A stretch of DNA of 64,000 nucleotides from JAQVEM01 sp964601205 (GCA_964601205.1 CAZRML010000010.1:12501-76500); one strand, 5' to 3'. Counted from the first letter of the stretch, positions 17,212 to 25,788 are shown. Translations and numbers: made by a program. Notes: generated by a model not told the origin, from the sequence alone.

Positions 17212-18090
17212 ATGAAAACTTTAATTATTTTAAATCCTTCCGCAGCCAGAGGCAGGGCAATGGAATTTAAAAGCCCTATTGAATCAGCATTTAAAAAGTA
17301 CGGAATAGATTATCAACTTCATATAAGTAAAAGCTCCGATGATATCATAAATGTTACAAAGGATAACCTCGGAAAAAATTTTTCTAATTTTATAGCTGTG
17401 GGAGGAGATGGAACAATCCATTACATGGCAAATGTTTTAGCCGGAACAGATAAAAAACTGGGTACAATACCAACAGGTTCAGGTAATGATATTGCTACCT
17501 GTCTCGGCATAACTCCTGATGTGGAAAAATGCTGTCAGATTATAAAAAAAGGCAACACAAAAAAAATTGATACGGGCCTAATAAATGACAGGTACTACTA
17601 CTTATGCATCGCAGGTTCAGGATTTGATTCACAGGTAACCTACCTCGCAAATAATACAAGGCTTCCACTAAAAAGCGGGATAAAATATACCTATTCAGTT
17701 TACAAAACCCTGATTACATTTAAATCAAAGAAATTTTTCATAAACTATAACTATAAGAATAGAGAAATTTATGGAATGATGATTACAGCTTCAAATATGC
17801 CCATGTATGGAGGCGGCATGAAGGTAACTCCTGACGCCAGTCCGGAAGATGGTCTTTTCGATGTATGCATCATAAAAAAAATGAGCAAGATGCATTTTAT
17901 AAAAATTTTCCCGAAAGTATATGAGGGTAAACACATAAATGATGAAAAAGTTGAAATTTTTAGAACCAAAACTCTGTCACTGGATAGCGAATATCCATTC
18001 AGTGTTTTTGCAGATGGAGAATATATATGCAAACTCCCATCTACTTTTAAGATGATCCCGAAGAACCTGAACTTTATAGTACCCGGTTAA
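17212..18090 (+). CDS. diacylglycerol kinase-family lipid kinase (YegS/DgkB type)
   Basis: Phosphorylates diacylglycerol or a related lipid at the membrane, recycling it into phospholipid synthesis. 292 residues: NPSAARGRAMEF at 9-20, the nucleotide motif AVGGDGTIHYMANVL at about 63-77, TIPTGSGNDIATCLGI at about 85-100, then the C-terminal beta-sandwich with GSGFDSQV, ASNMPMYGGGMKVTPDASPEDGLFDVCII and FADGEYI. These are the family landmarks. RBS AAAGGAAAG precedes the ATG. The TAA overlaps the stop codon of the convergent binding-protein gene. Sphingosine-type or polyprenol substrates cannot be excluded. Confidence 0.85.
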   Translation: MKTLIILNPSAARGRAMEFKSPIESAFKKYGIDYQLHISKSSDDIINVTKDNLGKNFSNFIAVGGDGTIHYMANVLAGTDKKLGTIPTGSGNDIATCLGITPDVEKCCQIIKKGNTKKIDTGLINDRYYYLCIAGSGFDSQVTYLANNTRLPLKSGIKYTYSVYKTLITFKSKKFFINYNYKNREIYGMMITASNMPMYGGGMKVTPDASPEDGLFDVCIIKKMSKMHFIKIFPKVYEGKHINDEKVEIFRTKTLSLDSEYPFSVFADGEYICKLPSTFKMIPKNLNFIVPG

Positions 18091-19298
18091 TACCTTCCCC
18101 ATGAACCATCTTTTACTATAAAAACTGTTGACTTCGGGTTTACTCTATTACCACTAGAATCAAATTCAATGTTACCCACTATTCCATCATAAGATGTTGT
18201 TTTGAGTTCATCTATAAAATCACCGGGCAATATTGAATTAGCTTTTTTCATAGCCTCAATCAATACAAAAACAGCATCATAGCAATATGGTGCATACTGG
18301 CCCGGGCTCTCAATACTTATGTCCCCGTTATCCATCTCGCCCAGATAGCTGTTAAAGTCGTACCAGAAATCTACTGCCCTGGAATCCTGGGAATATTTAG
18401 CCAGCGAAGGAGGGTCTGGAATTATGGCGATTAAACCTTCCAGATATTGAGCCTCAGATAAAACAAAAATATTATCGTCCATCCCCATGGTTTCAGTTAT
18501 AAACACTGTCTTCATACCGGCTTTTCTTGCTGCTGTTATAAGAGTAGCGAGTTCGTTATAACCCCCGCAAAAGAATATAGTATCGGGATTTTCTATCACA
18601 AGATTTTCGACAATAACTCCGGTGTCCTCCTCACCTATTTTTATTGACATCGGGTCCCCTGCTTCTATACCATAGTCAGATAATAACACATCAAGATAAT
18701 CAACTAAATTTATGGAGTACTCTTCTCTGTTATTTATTAGCATAATTTTCTGTGGCTTAATTTCTTCAGCAATAAATCCGGCAATATTTTCTACTTTCTG
18801 TTCATTGTTAATTATCATTCTGAAAAAAAGACTCCCTTCTTCAGAAATTTCAGCTTTCTGGGCAAATGGTGAAAGCAGCGGTATGCCATATCCTTCATAG
18901 ACCGGTAATGAAACCTGTGTGGTCCCATCAAATGTAGAACCTATTGTAGCAGAAACCCCTTCATCCACCATCTCCTGAGCAACCAGAAAAGCCTTCTCGG
19001 GATTTCCCTCGTCATCTTTGGTGATTATTTCAATTTTATAATCAAATCCACCTATTCTAACCGGAGATAATTTAGAAGCAGCAAGTTCCATGCTAACCAT
19101 TTGTTCTTCTCCAAATGATTTATATCCTCCGGTAAGGACACACTGGTTACCGATTTTTATTATTCTTTCCCCGGAATCACAGGAACCAAGACTAACCGAG
19201 AAAAATAATAGTAACAGAACCAGCAGAGCCGGGAAAATGCACCTGGCTGCTCTAAAATTAACAGCTCTTCTATTATTTATAAACCTTTTAAAAATCAT
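18087..19298 (-). CDS. orphan ABC-type substrate-binding lipoprotein, Leu/Ile/Val-binding family
   Basis: Extracytoplasmic two-lobed binding protein (403 aa). N-terminus: basic residues, a strong hydrophobic core (ALLVLLLLFFSVSLGSC) and a lipobox LGS|C, so it is lipid anchored. The mature part matches periplasmic-binding family 6: IKIGNQCVLTGGYKSFGEEQMVSMELA, IEIITKDDEGNPEKAFLVAQEMVDEGVSATIGSTFDGTTQVSLPVYE, PLLSPFAQKAE, FFCGGYNELATLITAARKAGMKTVFITE and PYCYDAVFVLIEAMKKA. Ligand could be an amino acid, amide or aromatic acid. No permease or ATPase is next to it, so its transporter must be elsewhere or it serves as a sensor. It is convergent with the lipid kinase, with overlapping stop codons. 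Confidence 0.83.
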   Translation of the reverse strand: MIFKRFINNRRAVNFRAARCIFPALLVLLLLFFSVSLGSCDSGERIIKIGNQCVLTGGYKSFGEEQMVSMELAASKLSPVRIGGFDYKIEIITKDDEGNPEKAFLVAQEMVDEGVSATIGSTFDGTTQVSLPVYEGYGIPLLSPFAQKAEISEEGSLFFRMIINNEQKVENIAGFIAEEIKPQKIMLINNREEYSINLVDYLDVLLSDYGIEAGDPMSIKIGEEDTGVIVENLVIENPDTIFFCGGYNELATLITAARKAGMKTVFITETMGMDDNIFVLSEAQYLEGLIAIIPDPPSLAKYSQDSRAVDFWYDFNSYLGEMDNGDISIESPGQYAPYCYDAVFVLIEAMKKANSILPGDFIDELKTTSYDGIVGNIEFDSSGNRVNPKSTVFIVKDGSWGRY

Positions 19299-19902
19299 TT
19301 ATTTCCCAGAACAACTATCACATAATAATTAAATAACCAAAAAATTAAAAAGCAACCAGCGTAGAGAAGTAATAAAAAGTTATTATACCAGAAAAAGCCA
19401 AAATATTAATTATTTTTAATTAAAGATACGCTAAAATTTAAGAAAATACTTCATCTATGATTTGAGTACCTTTTTTTAAATAAAATAGCCGGTTTTTCTG
19501 AATAAAGAAAAATTAAAGAAACAGCCAACTACCTGAACCCTCATATACCCATAAAAGAAGCAAAGATACTGTCCTTAAAATAAAAACATTGTATGCGCTG
19601 GAATAATGTGGCATGTACTTGAAACAAAAGCTAAAATAAAATGTCTTTTTAAGTTAGAGCTAATTCAGTTTGAATGGCAGTCATTAAACACGTCATAATG
19701 GCAAAATTTTTTAAAAATAATAGTTCGCAGTTTCTCACATACAGGGAATGCGGTGGATTACAATGACTATAGCATTAAAAGATTTTTTCATAAGAGAGAT
19801 ATTGGAAAAGAAGACACCGCAGGTAAAAGATCCGGCTAATTAATTGAAAATATTTTAAAAAAAGCATAAATTATAATAATTAAAAAATAAAAAGGAGGAA
19901 AA
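19299..19902. other. 604-base region without a convincing gene; possible decayed coding remnants
   Basis: Between divergent genes. Short plus-strand frames look protein-like but are broken: one around 19590-19695 reads MWHVLETKAKIKCLFKLE, another around 19673-19765 reads KHVIMAKFFKNNSSQFLTYR, and a third around 19750-19842 reads TMTIALKDFFIREILEKK. They lie in different frames one after the other, as expected of a frameshifted remnant. I could not assign a family. The DegV promoter must lie near the right end but no clear -35/-10 pair stands out. Confidence 0.3.
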
Positions 19903-20751
19903 ATGAGCAAGGTAGCAATAGTTACCGATAGCACTTCTGATATACCAAAAGAACTGGTAAATAAACTTAACATAACGGTTGTCCCTCTCAAAGTAATTTT
20001 TGGTGAAGAGAGTTTCTTAGAGGATGGAAAAGAAATAACTCTGGATGAATTTTACAAAAAAATCAGGACATCAGAGAAACTTCCTACCACCACTCAGCCC
20101 ACCCCGAAAGATTTTATTGAAACATACACAGACCTTCTTAAAGAAAACGAAAGTATAATATCCATTCATATATCAAAAAAAATGTCGGGCACGATAAATT
20201 CTGCAGAGCTTGCCAGCAAGGAAATGCCCGGAAAGGATATTAATATAATAGACACCGGGTATGTCTCATATCCTCTTGGTTTTATAGTTATAAAAGCAGC
20301 CAGGCTGGTAAATGAGGGGGGTACAAAAGAAGAGATTTTAAGAAGCATAAATGACTTAAAGCCAAAAATTAATGTATTATTTGTACCAAGCACGCTGGAG
20401 TACCTAAAAAAGGGTGGCAGAATAGGAAAGGCCAAGGGGCTTATCGCTTCACTTCTTGAAATTAAACCGATACTTACTATTCAGGGAGGTGAGGTATCAC
20501 AGTTTAAAACCACCAGAAGATGGAATCAGGCTAAAACTGAGCTTATTAATTCAATGGAAACCATGATAAAAAACCCTCAGAATCTCATAGTATCGGTGGG
20601 AGACTCGGATGCCAGAGAAGAAGGTGCGGAAATGTATAAGAGAATAAAAGAAACTTTTAACCCAAAAGAAATATCAAGGTTTGATATTGGAGTTATCGTT
20701 GGAACTCATCTTGGGCCCGGGGGTCTTTGCTCAACATTTTATGAAGAATAA
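19903..20751 (+). CDS. DegV family fatty-acid-binding protein
   Basis: DegV/FakB-type proteins bind one fatty acid and, where FakA exists, present it for phosphorylation. The 282-residue protein has VAIVTDSTSDIPKELVNKL, VVPLKVIFGEESFLEDG, LPTTTQPTPKDF (the TTSQP-type acyl head contact), SIHISKKMSGTINSAELA, DTGYVSYPLGF, YLKKGGRIGKAKGLIASLLEIKPILTIQGGEV and a terminal GTHLGPGGLCSTF, which are the family signatures in order. AAAAAGGAGGAAAA is a strong ribosome site. No FakA is next to it; the following gene overlaps it by 11 bases. Confidence 0.88.
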   Translation: MSKVAIVTDSTSDIPKELVNKLNITVVPLKVIFGEESFLEDGKEITLDEFYKKIRTSEKLPTTTQPTPKDFIETYTDLLKENESIISIHISKKMSGTINSAELASKEMPGKDINIIDTGYVSYPLGFIVIKAARLVNEGGTKEEILRSINDLKPKINVLFVPSTLEYLKKGGRIGKAKGLIASLLEIKPILTIQGGEVSQFKTTRRWNQAKTELINSMETMIKNPQNLIVSVGDSDAREEGAEMYKRIKETFNPKEISRFDIGVIVGTHLGPGGLCSTFYEE

Positions 20752-21340
20752 AAATAGTCATAGAAAAATTAAACTCCTTAAAAAAAATATTAGAAAAGAA
20801 ATCCTGGGAAAAAGAGATACCCTCCTACCAGAATACAGGAAGGAAAGCAGCAGATTAATATCTGAAAAATTTCTAAATACTTATTACTACAATAATTCAG
20901 ATAATATTCTGACCTACTGTTCATTTGGAAGTGAAGTTGATACAAATTTAATTATTAAAAAAGCGTTAAATGATAAAAAAAATATAATCTTGCCCAGGGT
21001 TCAGGGTAATAAGCTGGAACTTTTTTTTGTAAATGACCCTTTAAAACAACTGGAAAAAGGAACATACGGAATAATGGAGCCAATTATAAATCTGTGCATC
21101 CCTGCAAAAACTTCATATATCGACCTTGTAGTTGTGCCGGGAGTGAGTTTTGACACAAACTTAAATCGTCTGGGGTACGGCTCCGGATATTTTGATAGAA
21201 TTTTCCAGGATATCTCTGAAAAAGCGACAAAGATAGCACTCTGTTTTGACATTCAACTGGTCGACAGCATCCCTGTACTCGATCATGACGTTAAGGTTGA
21301 TATATTGATAACAGAATCTAAAATCTATTATTCTAAATAA
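20741..21340 (+). CDS. 5-formyltetrahydrofolate cyclo-ligase
   Basis: Converts 5-formyl-THF to 5,10-methenyl-THF with ATP, rescuing a stable folate form. I start at the ATG at 20741, 11 bases inside the degV end, rather than the longer frame from 20681, because the family begins with KxxLRKxIRxxRxxL-like sequence, here KLLKKNIRKEILGKRDTLL. Other motifs: TYCSFGSEVDTNLIIKKAL, PGVSFDTNLNRLGYGSGYFDRIF (ATP/substrate loop) and IALCFDIQLVDSIPVLDHDVKVDILITE. The short overlap points to translational coupling with degV, for which I know no functional link. Confidence 0.9.
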   Translation: MKNKNSHRKIKLLKKNIRKEILGKRDTLLPEYRKESSRLISEKFLNTYYYNNSDNILTYCSFGSEVDTNLIIKKALNDKKNIILPRVQGNKLELFFVNDPLKQLEKGTYGIMEPIINLCIPAKTSYIDLVVVPGVSFDTNLNRLGYGSGYFDRIFQDISEKATKIALCFDIQLVDSIPVLDHDVKVDILITESKIYYSK

Positions 21341-21372
21341 TTTTTTATATGCCAGAAGACAGACTATAAAAT

Positions 21373-22146
21373 ATGGAACAGGAAATTACAAAATTAAAAA
21401 GAAAAAATACGGGTACCGAAATTGCCATTCTTATTCCCGCATACAATGAAGAAAAATATATAAAAAAAGTTATAAATGGCTGCTCTAAATATGTCATTGA
21501 TATAATTGTCGTAGATGACGGCTCAACCGATAATACATTAAAGGTGATAAAATCAATCCCGGCCCCGGAAAATTTCAGAATAATTTCCCTGAAGCACAAA
21601 ATAAATAAAGGAAAGGGTAAATCACTAAAAACAGGCTTCAACTATATTATCAAGAATAATTACTCGGGGGTTATAACCCTTGATGCTGATGCGCAGCATA
21701 ATACTGAAGAAATTAAAAATTTCTTAAAAATTATAAAAAAGGGGAAACCTGATTTAATAATTGGAAACAGGCTGGAAAACACTGTTCACATGCCCTTTAT
21801 AAGACTGGCTACAAATGTTATCACCTCACGTATTATTTCAGCTATAGCAGGTAAAAAAGTAAGTGATGTGCAATCAGGCTACAGATATATCAGAACAGAG
21901 GTTCTAAAAAATATCAAACTGGAAACAGGTAACTTTGATACCGAACCGGAGCTAATAATAAAATCAGGCTGGTCCGGCTACAGTATTAGAAATATTCCTA
22001 TCAGTACCATTTATCATAAAAATTTTATAAGCCATGTTAATCCTATTAGTGATACCATTAAATTTTTTAAACTGGTTTTTAACAGCATAAGATGGAAAAG
22101 AGAATTCTTTAAAAATAAAGAGAAACCCGGTCAATTAAAAATCTGA
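21373..22146 (+). CDS. family 2 glycosyltransferase, dolichol/polyprenyl-phosphate sugar transferase type
   Basis: GT-A enzyme using a nucleotide sugar, cytosolic face of the membrane. 257 residues: IAILIPAYNEEKYIKKVI at 17-34, IIVVDDGSTDNT at about 50-61, the DxD-like metal motif TLDADAQHN at about 98-106, LIIGNRL, ISAIAGKKVSDVQSGYRYIRTEVL with the acceptor-loop QSGYR, and NIPISTIYH. No C-terminal membrane spans, so the acceptor is probably polyprenyl phosphate, as in DPM1/ArnC relatives. It follows the cyclo-ligase by 32 bases and its end overlaps the convergent membrane-protein gene by 16 bases. Confidence 0.83.
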   Translation: MEQEITKLKRKNTGTEIAILIPAYNEEKYIKKVINGCSKYVIDIIVVDDGSTDNTLKVIKSIPAPENFRIISLKHKINKGKGKSLKTGFNYIIKNNYSGVITLDADAQHNTEEIKNFLKIIKKGKPDLIIGNRLENTVHMPFIRLATNVITSRIISAIAGKKVSDVQSGYRYIRTEVLKNIKLETGNFDTEPELIIKSGWSGYSIRNIPISTIYHKNFISHVNPISDTIKFFKLVFNSIRWKREFFKNKEKPGQLKI

Positions 22147-22649
22147 TAAAGTTCATAAAAAACCGCAGCAGTAAACATGACAGATATTATAATTATAGAA
22201 ATAATCGGTATAGCCTTATTTTTAAATTTATTCCGTTTTATATGCTCCCCTGTGGCTAAAGCCACAATCCGATAGATCATTTCGACAGAAGATAGGATCA
22301 CAACCTCTCCGGGTACAGCAATTCCATGCCTTATGGTTCCGGTAAATAAAAACATTGTTATAAAAATACCGCTGACAAAGCTTACCGGAAGAGATACCCC
22401 TAAATAGCCGAGGGTAAAATAGCCAAGAGTAGAAAGTAAATTCCCTATAAAAATAGCCGCAAATACGTAACCACAGGACATCCCTTCCTGATATGGCCGT
22501 ATTCCAAAAATACTCTGGAGGGATGAGAATTTTTCCATAATAAAGGTACTTGCATCTCTGAAGAAATAAAAAAACAAAAACCCTGCAGCCGCTCCCGCCA
22601 GAAAAAAGATAAGATTTTTTGCAAGAACTAAAAAATATTTTTTTAGCAT
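22131..22649 (-). CDS. multi-pass membrane protein, distantly SpoIIM-like
   Basis: 172 residues with about five hydrophobic segments (near 8-28, 58-78, 80-104, 108-128 and 150-169). The middle IFIGNLLSTLGYFTLGYLGVSLPVSFVSGIFITMF and the HGIAVPGEVVIL loop recall the stage II sporulation protein M family, which have an N-rich segment and a conserved His-Gly, but the match is weak and I would not name it so. One base separates its ATG from the HD-GYP stop codon, so the two are coupled. Function unknown. Confidence 0.7.
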   Translation of the reverse strand: MLKKYFLVLAKNLIFFLAGAAAGFLFFYFFRDASTFIMEKFSSLQSIFGIRPYQEGMSCGYVFAAIFIGNLLSTLGYFTLGYLGVSLPVSFVSGIFITMFLFTGTIRHGIAVPGEVVILSSVEMIYRIVALATGEHIKRNKFKNKAIPIISIIIISVMFTAAVFYELYQIFN

Positions 22650-22650
22650 C

Positions 22651-23901
22651 CTAACTAATGCCCGAACTTTCCTCCTTAATTATTTCAATCATTGCTCCGG
22701 TAATTTTTTCGTCAAAAGTATTACCGGCACATCTCTTTAATTCTTTTATAGCTTCGTCTTTTGTAAGAGCTTTTCTGTAAGGTCTGTCAGTGGTCATAGC
22801 GTCATAAGAATCCGCTACAGAAATTATCCTGGCAAAAAGAGGTATGCTTTCTCCTTTAATTTTCTCCGGATAACCCGAACCGTCTGCCCGTTCATGGTGA
22901 TAAAGTACCGCACTGGCATATTTTTTTAAAAAGATAATTTCCTTAACTATTTCATAACCCACCCGGGGATGTTTTTTCATCTCTACCCAGTCAGAATCAT
23001 TAAATTTTCCCTTTTTATTTAAAACACTTAAATCTATCTGTACCTTTCCTATATCATGTAAATTGGCCAGGTTTTTTAATAAATCAACATCGTACTCGTT
23101 TAACCCCAGCTTTCTCCCTATCTTTTCAGTATATTCTGCCACTCTTACCGAGTGCCCGGCGGTATAGGGGTCCTTGGCATCTATTATCCTCACAATCTGG
23201 AAAATACTATTTATAAGTGCTTTTCTTTCTCTCACCCTCAGCATATAGGCATACTGGGCAATAATTAAGGGAAGAGAGGTCAATATAATTGTCAGGGGAC
23301 TATATAATTTATACAAAAAGGATATAAAAATGGCCATTACAGCTAAAAAGAATGTAAAAGGTATCAACCAGGTAAAATTATAAACCCAGATGTTTATAAA
23401 ATGCTTTCTTTCACTTATAGAAATGGCTCCTGCGGTAAGAAGAGTATTTATAAAAAATCCTATATATGCCGCTAAAAAAATATAACCTATATTGGCAAGA
23501 TTAAAAAAGTTTTCGATATCCCTATTATAGGTCATTTCAAATATAATGCTCGCAACTCCTACTGATATTAAAAACTGGCCTGCATTAAAAAAGTGTTTAT
23601 AGTAAGGAAGTTTTTTAAGAAATTCTCTTATATTAAAAAAAGAAATTAGTGCAACAAGCACCGCTGTAGATGGACCAAAGAGGATAAGACTGGTAATAAA
23701 TATAGTAGTATTCACTGAAACGCTACCTTTTTGTGGAAGCGACGCTGATAAATTATCAGCAATAAAAGCCAATAATCCAAATACTACCACTCCAAGAACA
23801 GATATATTTCTGTATATTAAAAGTATATATATAAATACAGATATACCGGCCAAAAATATAAAAAATACATATATATTTAAAACCAGTCTTCTTTGTTCCA
23901 A
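22651..23901 (-). CDS. membrane HD-GYP protein, putative cyclic-di-GMP phosphodiesterase
   Basis: Starts at a TTG behind TTAGGAAACCG. Residues 1-220 form a sensor-like membrane domain with about seven spans. Residues 232-410 are an HD-GYP domain: AKDPYTAGHSVRVAEYTEKIGRKLG, metal ligands H282-D283 in LHDIGK, HPRVGYEIVKEI, YHHERADGSGYP with H335, H336, D340 and the GYP signature, and IISVADSYDAMTTDRPYRKALT. All metal ligands are present, so hydrolysis of c-di-GMP (or a related dinucleotide) is plausible. No diguanylate cyclase is in the window. No classic periplasmic sensor fold is visible in the N-terminal part. Confidence 0.87.
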   Translation of the reverse strand: MEQRRLVLNIYVFFIFLAGISVFIYILLIYRNISVLGVVVFGLLAFIADNLSASLPQKGSVSVNTTIFITSLILFGPSTAVLVALISFFNIREFLKKLPYYKHFFNAGQFLISVGVASIIFEMTYNRDIENFFNLANIGYIFLAAYIGFFINTLLTAGAISISERKHFINIWVYNFTWLIPFTFFLAVMAIFISFLYKLYSPLTIILTSLPLIIAQYAYMLRVRERKALINSIFQIVRIIDAKDPYTAGHSVRVAEYTEKIGRKLGLNEYDVDLLKNLANLHDIGKVQIDLSVLNKKGKFNDSDWVEMKKHPRVGYEIVKEIIFLKKYASAVLYHHERADGSGYPEKIKGESIPLFARIISVADSYDAMTTDRPYRKALTKDEAIKELKRCAGNTFDEKITGAMIEIIKEESSGIS

Positions 23902-24003
23902 CGGTTTCCTAACTTTTGATTACCAAAAAATATACAGTATTATATCAGAAAACCCCCATAATAAATATTTTTTTATATTGTATATACTCTTTATATACTT
24001 TTA

Positions 24004-24078
24004 TTAACCCCATCTAACCCAAGAAGCTATTCCAATTAAGGAAGCCAGAGCCAGAAAGATTCTGAATAACTTTTTCAT
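24004..24078 (-). CDS. 24-residue hydrophobic microprotein
   Basis: A frame of 24 codons with an outstanding ribosome site: AGAGGAGGTGAAAATA directly before the ATG, among the strongest in the window. It begins MKKLFRIFLALASLIGIASW and ends with a short basic-aromatic tail containing Arg and Trp. The layout is two Lys, about 15 hydrophobic residues, then W-R-W-G: a single short membrane span. It sits between the small membrane protein upstream and the HD-GYP gene downstream, on the same strand. Too short for normal gene finding; family unknown. The ribosome site is the main reason to trust it. Confidence 0.55.
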   Translation of the reverse strand: MKKLFRIFLALASLIGIASWVRWG

Positions 24079-24151
24079 TATTTTCACCTCCTCTAAAATT
24101 TATTTCTTTAACCAATTAACTTTCTCAATTAAGTAATCTATTTAACTAATC

Positions 24152-24307
24152 CTATCCTGGTAACCAGGTCCCAAGCACCTCTATGTAATCCCTTATATCC
24201 CGGTAAAAAACCAGAATTATTATAATAATTATCAAAATTACAATGACTGCTATCGCTATCTTTTCCCATACAGTAAAAAAACTTTTTCTCTTCCTGTTTG
24301 CAATCAT
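24152..24307 (-). CDS. small single-span membrane protein (51 aa)
   Basis: I start at ATG 24307 because the longer frame upstream overlaps the HTH gene. The protein has a basic cytoplasmic start (MIANRKRKSFFTVWEK), one extremely hydrophobic span rich in Ile and Val (about 17-36, IAIAVIVILIIIIIILVF), then YRDIRDYIEVLGTW. Positive residues before the span predict the N-terminus inside. It begins 11 bases after the HTH gene's stop, so it is cotranscribed, although its ribosome site is weak. No family recognised. Confidence 0.5.
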   Translation of the reverse strand: MIANRKRKSFFTVWEKIAIAVIVILIIIIIILVFYRDIRDYIEVLGTWLPG

Positions 24308-24318
24308 TAAAATAAAAA

Positions 24319-24705
24319 CTAATTCGTTTGTCTGGTTCTTGTTTTTATAAAATCCTCCAGGCTGCCTGCAGGTATTCTCCATGAACTCCTGCCTTCTCTT
24401 ACCTTAAAACCCTTCAGACTTCCTGTCTTCAGTAAATTCCATATATTGTCCACTGAAAGTTTTAAAATTCTGGCTACCTGCTCTGCTGTATATAAAACCG
24501 GTTCTCTGTAGCCAGCCGCTGATTCTTCTTTAACCATAAAACCATTTAAAAATTCATTCAGGTCATCCTCTTTTATTCTTATGGCTTTGCCAAGCCTTAT
24601 AACCGGTAATTTTTTTAACATAACCATTCTTATTACTTCGGATTCACTGATCCCGGCAAGTTCCGAAACCTCTTTTATAGTAAATAATTTTTTTTCTCCA
24701 GCCAT
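24319..24705 (-). CDS. tandem excisionase/MerR-type helix-turn-helix protein
   Basis: 128 residues with two copies of an excisionase-type HTH_17 domain. The first, at about 7-53, reads FTIKEVSELAGISESEVIRMVMLKKLPVIRLGKAIRIKEDDLNEFL; the second, at about 70-122, reads YTAEQVARILKLSVDNIWNLLKTGSLKGFKVREGRSSWRIPAGSLEDFI. Such domains bind DNA or act as adaptors; two in a row could span two half-sites. The ATG directly abuts the stop codon of the upstream ATPase gene. It is not next to an integrase, so an excision role is unlikely; a regulator of its own operon is more plausible (inference). Confidence 0.82.
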   Translation of the reverse strand: MAGEKKLFTIKEVSELAGISESEVIRMVMLKKLPVIRLGKAIRIKEDDLNEFLNGFMVKEESAAGYREPVLYTAEQVARILKLSVDNIWNLLKTGSLKGFKVREGRSSWRIPAGSLEDFIKTRTRQTN

Positions 24706-25788
24706 TTAAAAAATTGATTTTACAAGATTTGACATTTCAGATTGTAAATTCAGTATGTTAAAAGATTCCCTGCCATTTAATATTGCTTCCCTGCTTTCTT
24801 CAGGGATTAAAGATATCCTGTCATATACCGGTATGCCAGTTATATTATTAAACTCATCCATATATGATTTATCGCCTGCGCTAACTTTATTAAAAATAAT
24901 TCCTTTTTTCTGCCTTTCGGGGAGGAATTTCTTAAAATTATTTATTCTGGGTACAAGTTTTATGTCCGGAGATAACACCATAATTGACGCAGTGGAAAGG
25001 TTTAACATTTCCAGTGAAATATTATCATAACGGAATGGTATATCTGCTATAATCAGGCCATATTTATTTCTTGCTGAATATACTATGCTGTCCAGCATAT
25101 CAATATTAAATTTATCACTCTGATATATAGAAAGAGGCGGCTGGAGTATGTCTATTTTATTATCACCATCAAGACTTACCACAGAGCTATCAAAACAATC
25201 TCTGCCATCCGTAATTTTCTCAATAAAGACGCTTAAATTTGGTGACGCGTTTAAATCCAGATTTATAGCTAAGTCTGACGGGCCCTCACAAAAGTTTAAA
25301 TCTACAATTAATATTTTACCTTCAATAATTTTCCTGGCATACCAGGCAAAATTAAAGACTATACTTGTTTTGCCCACCCCTCCCTGAATTGAGCAAAATG
25401 AAATTACCTGCTGACCTATTAACTTATAATTTTTTCCTGTTTCCTCATCCACAACAGAGTTCAAATTATCAACGGCACGTAAAACTCTTTCAATATCATT
25501 GGTGCTTCTTATCCCACCCAGGTATATTTCCCTGAAAAGATTGCCTCTGCTTTCTTCCGGACCAACAGTTAACAATTCGCTGCGGGTATTATCGCAGACA
25601 TACTCTGCTATTTCTCTATAATTCTTTAATTCTGACGATAATATAATATATTCCGGCATATATTCTTCTAAATAGTGTTTAAAAAAGTTTATATTATTGA
25701 GGACTACCAGATTGTGGTTCTCTAAATTTATTGATGATACATCTTTTGATATTTTTTTATCCGGAGTTATAAACAGTATTATTTTCAT
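24706..25788 (-). CDS. CpaE/MinD-like P-loop ATPase with N-terminal receiver-like domain
   Basis: 360 residues. The first 110 look like a degenerate response-regulator fold (IILFITPDKK, YIILSSELKNYREIAEYV, EIYLGGIRSTNDIERVLRAVDNL), then a SIMIBI-class ATPase: QVISFCSIQGGVGKTSIVFNFAW (Walker A at 135-141), KILIVDLNFCEGPSDLAINLDL and YGLIIADIPFRYD. The deviant Walker A normally starts with a signature Lys (KGGxGKT); here that position is Gln (Q135), which may weaken dimer-dependent hydrolysis. CpaE proteins position Flp pilus machinery, but no pilus gene is nearby. It leads a minus-strand group with the HTH protein and two tiny membrane proteins, so membrane positioning of something unknown is a fair guess. 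Confidence 0.78.
   Translation of the reverse strand: MKIILFITPDKKISKDVSSINLENHNLVVLNNINFFKHYLEEYMPEYIILSSELKNYREIAEYVCDNTRSELLTVGPEESRGNLFREIYLGGIRSTNDIERVLRAVDNLNSVVDEETGKNYKLIGQQVISFCSIQGGVGKTSIVFNFAWYARKIIEGKILIVDLNFCEGPSDLAINLDLNASPNLSVFIEKITDGRDCFDSSVVSLDGDNKIDILQPPLSIYQSDKFNIDMLDSIVYSARNKYGLIIADIPFRYDNISLEMLNLSTASIMVLSPDIKLVPRINNFKKFLPERQKKGIIFNKVSAGDKSYMDEFNNITGIPVYDRISLIPEESREAILNGRESFNILNLQSEMSNLVKSIF

Noticed and set aside
24319..24705. The double-HTH protein as a phage or integrative-element excisionase.
   Set aside because: No integrase, attachment repeats or other mobile genes lie nearby; the gene abuts an ATPase gene in an operon.
24706..25788. MinD of a Min system together with the dcw cluster.
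   Set aside because: The protein has a receiver-like N-terminal domain as in CpaE, no C-terminal membrane-targeting helix is evident, and no minC or minE lies next to it.
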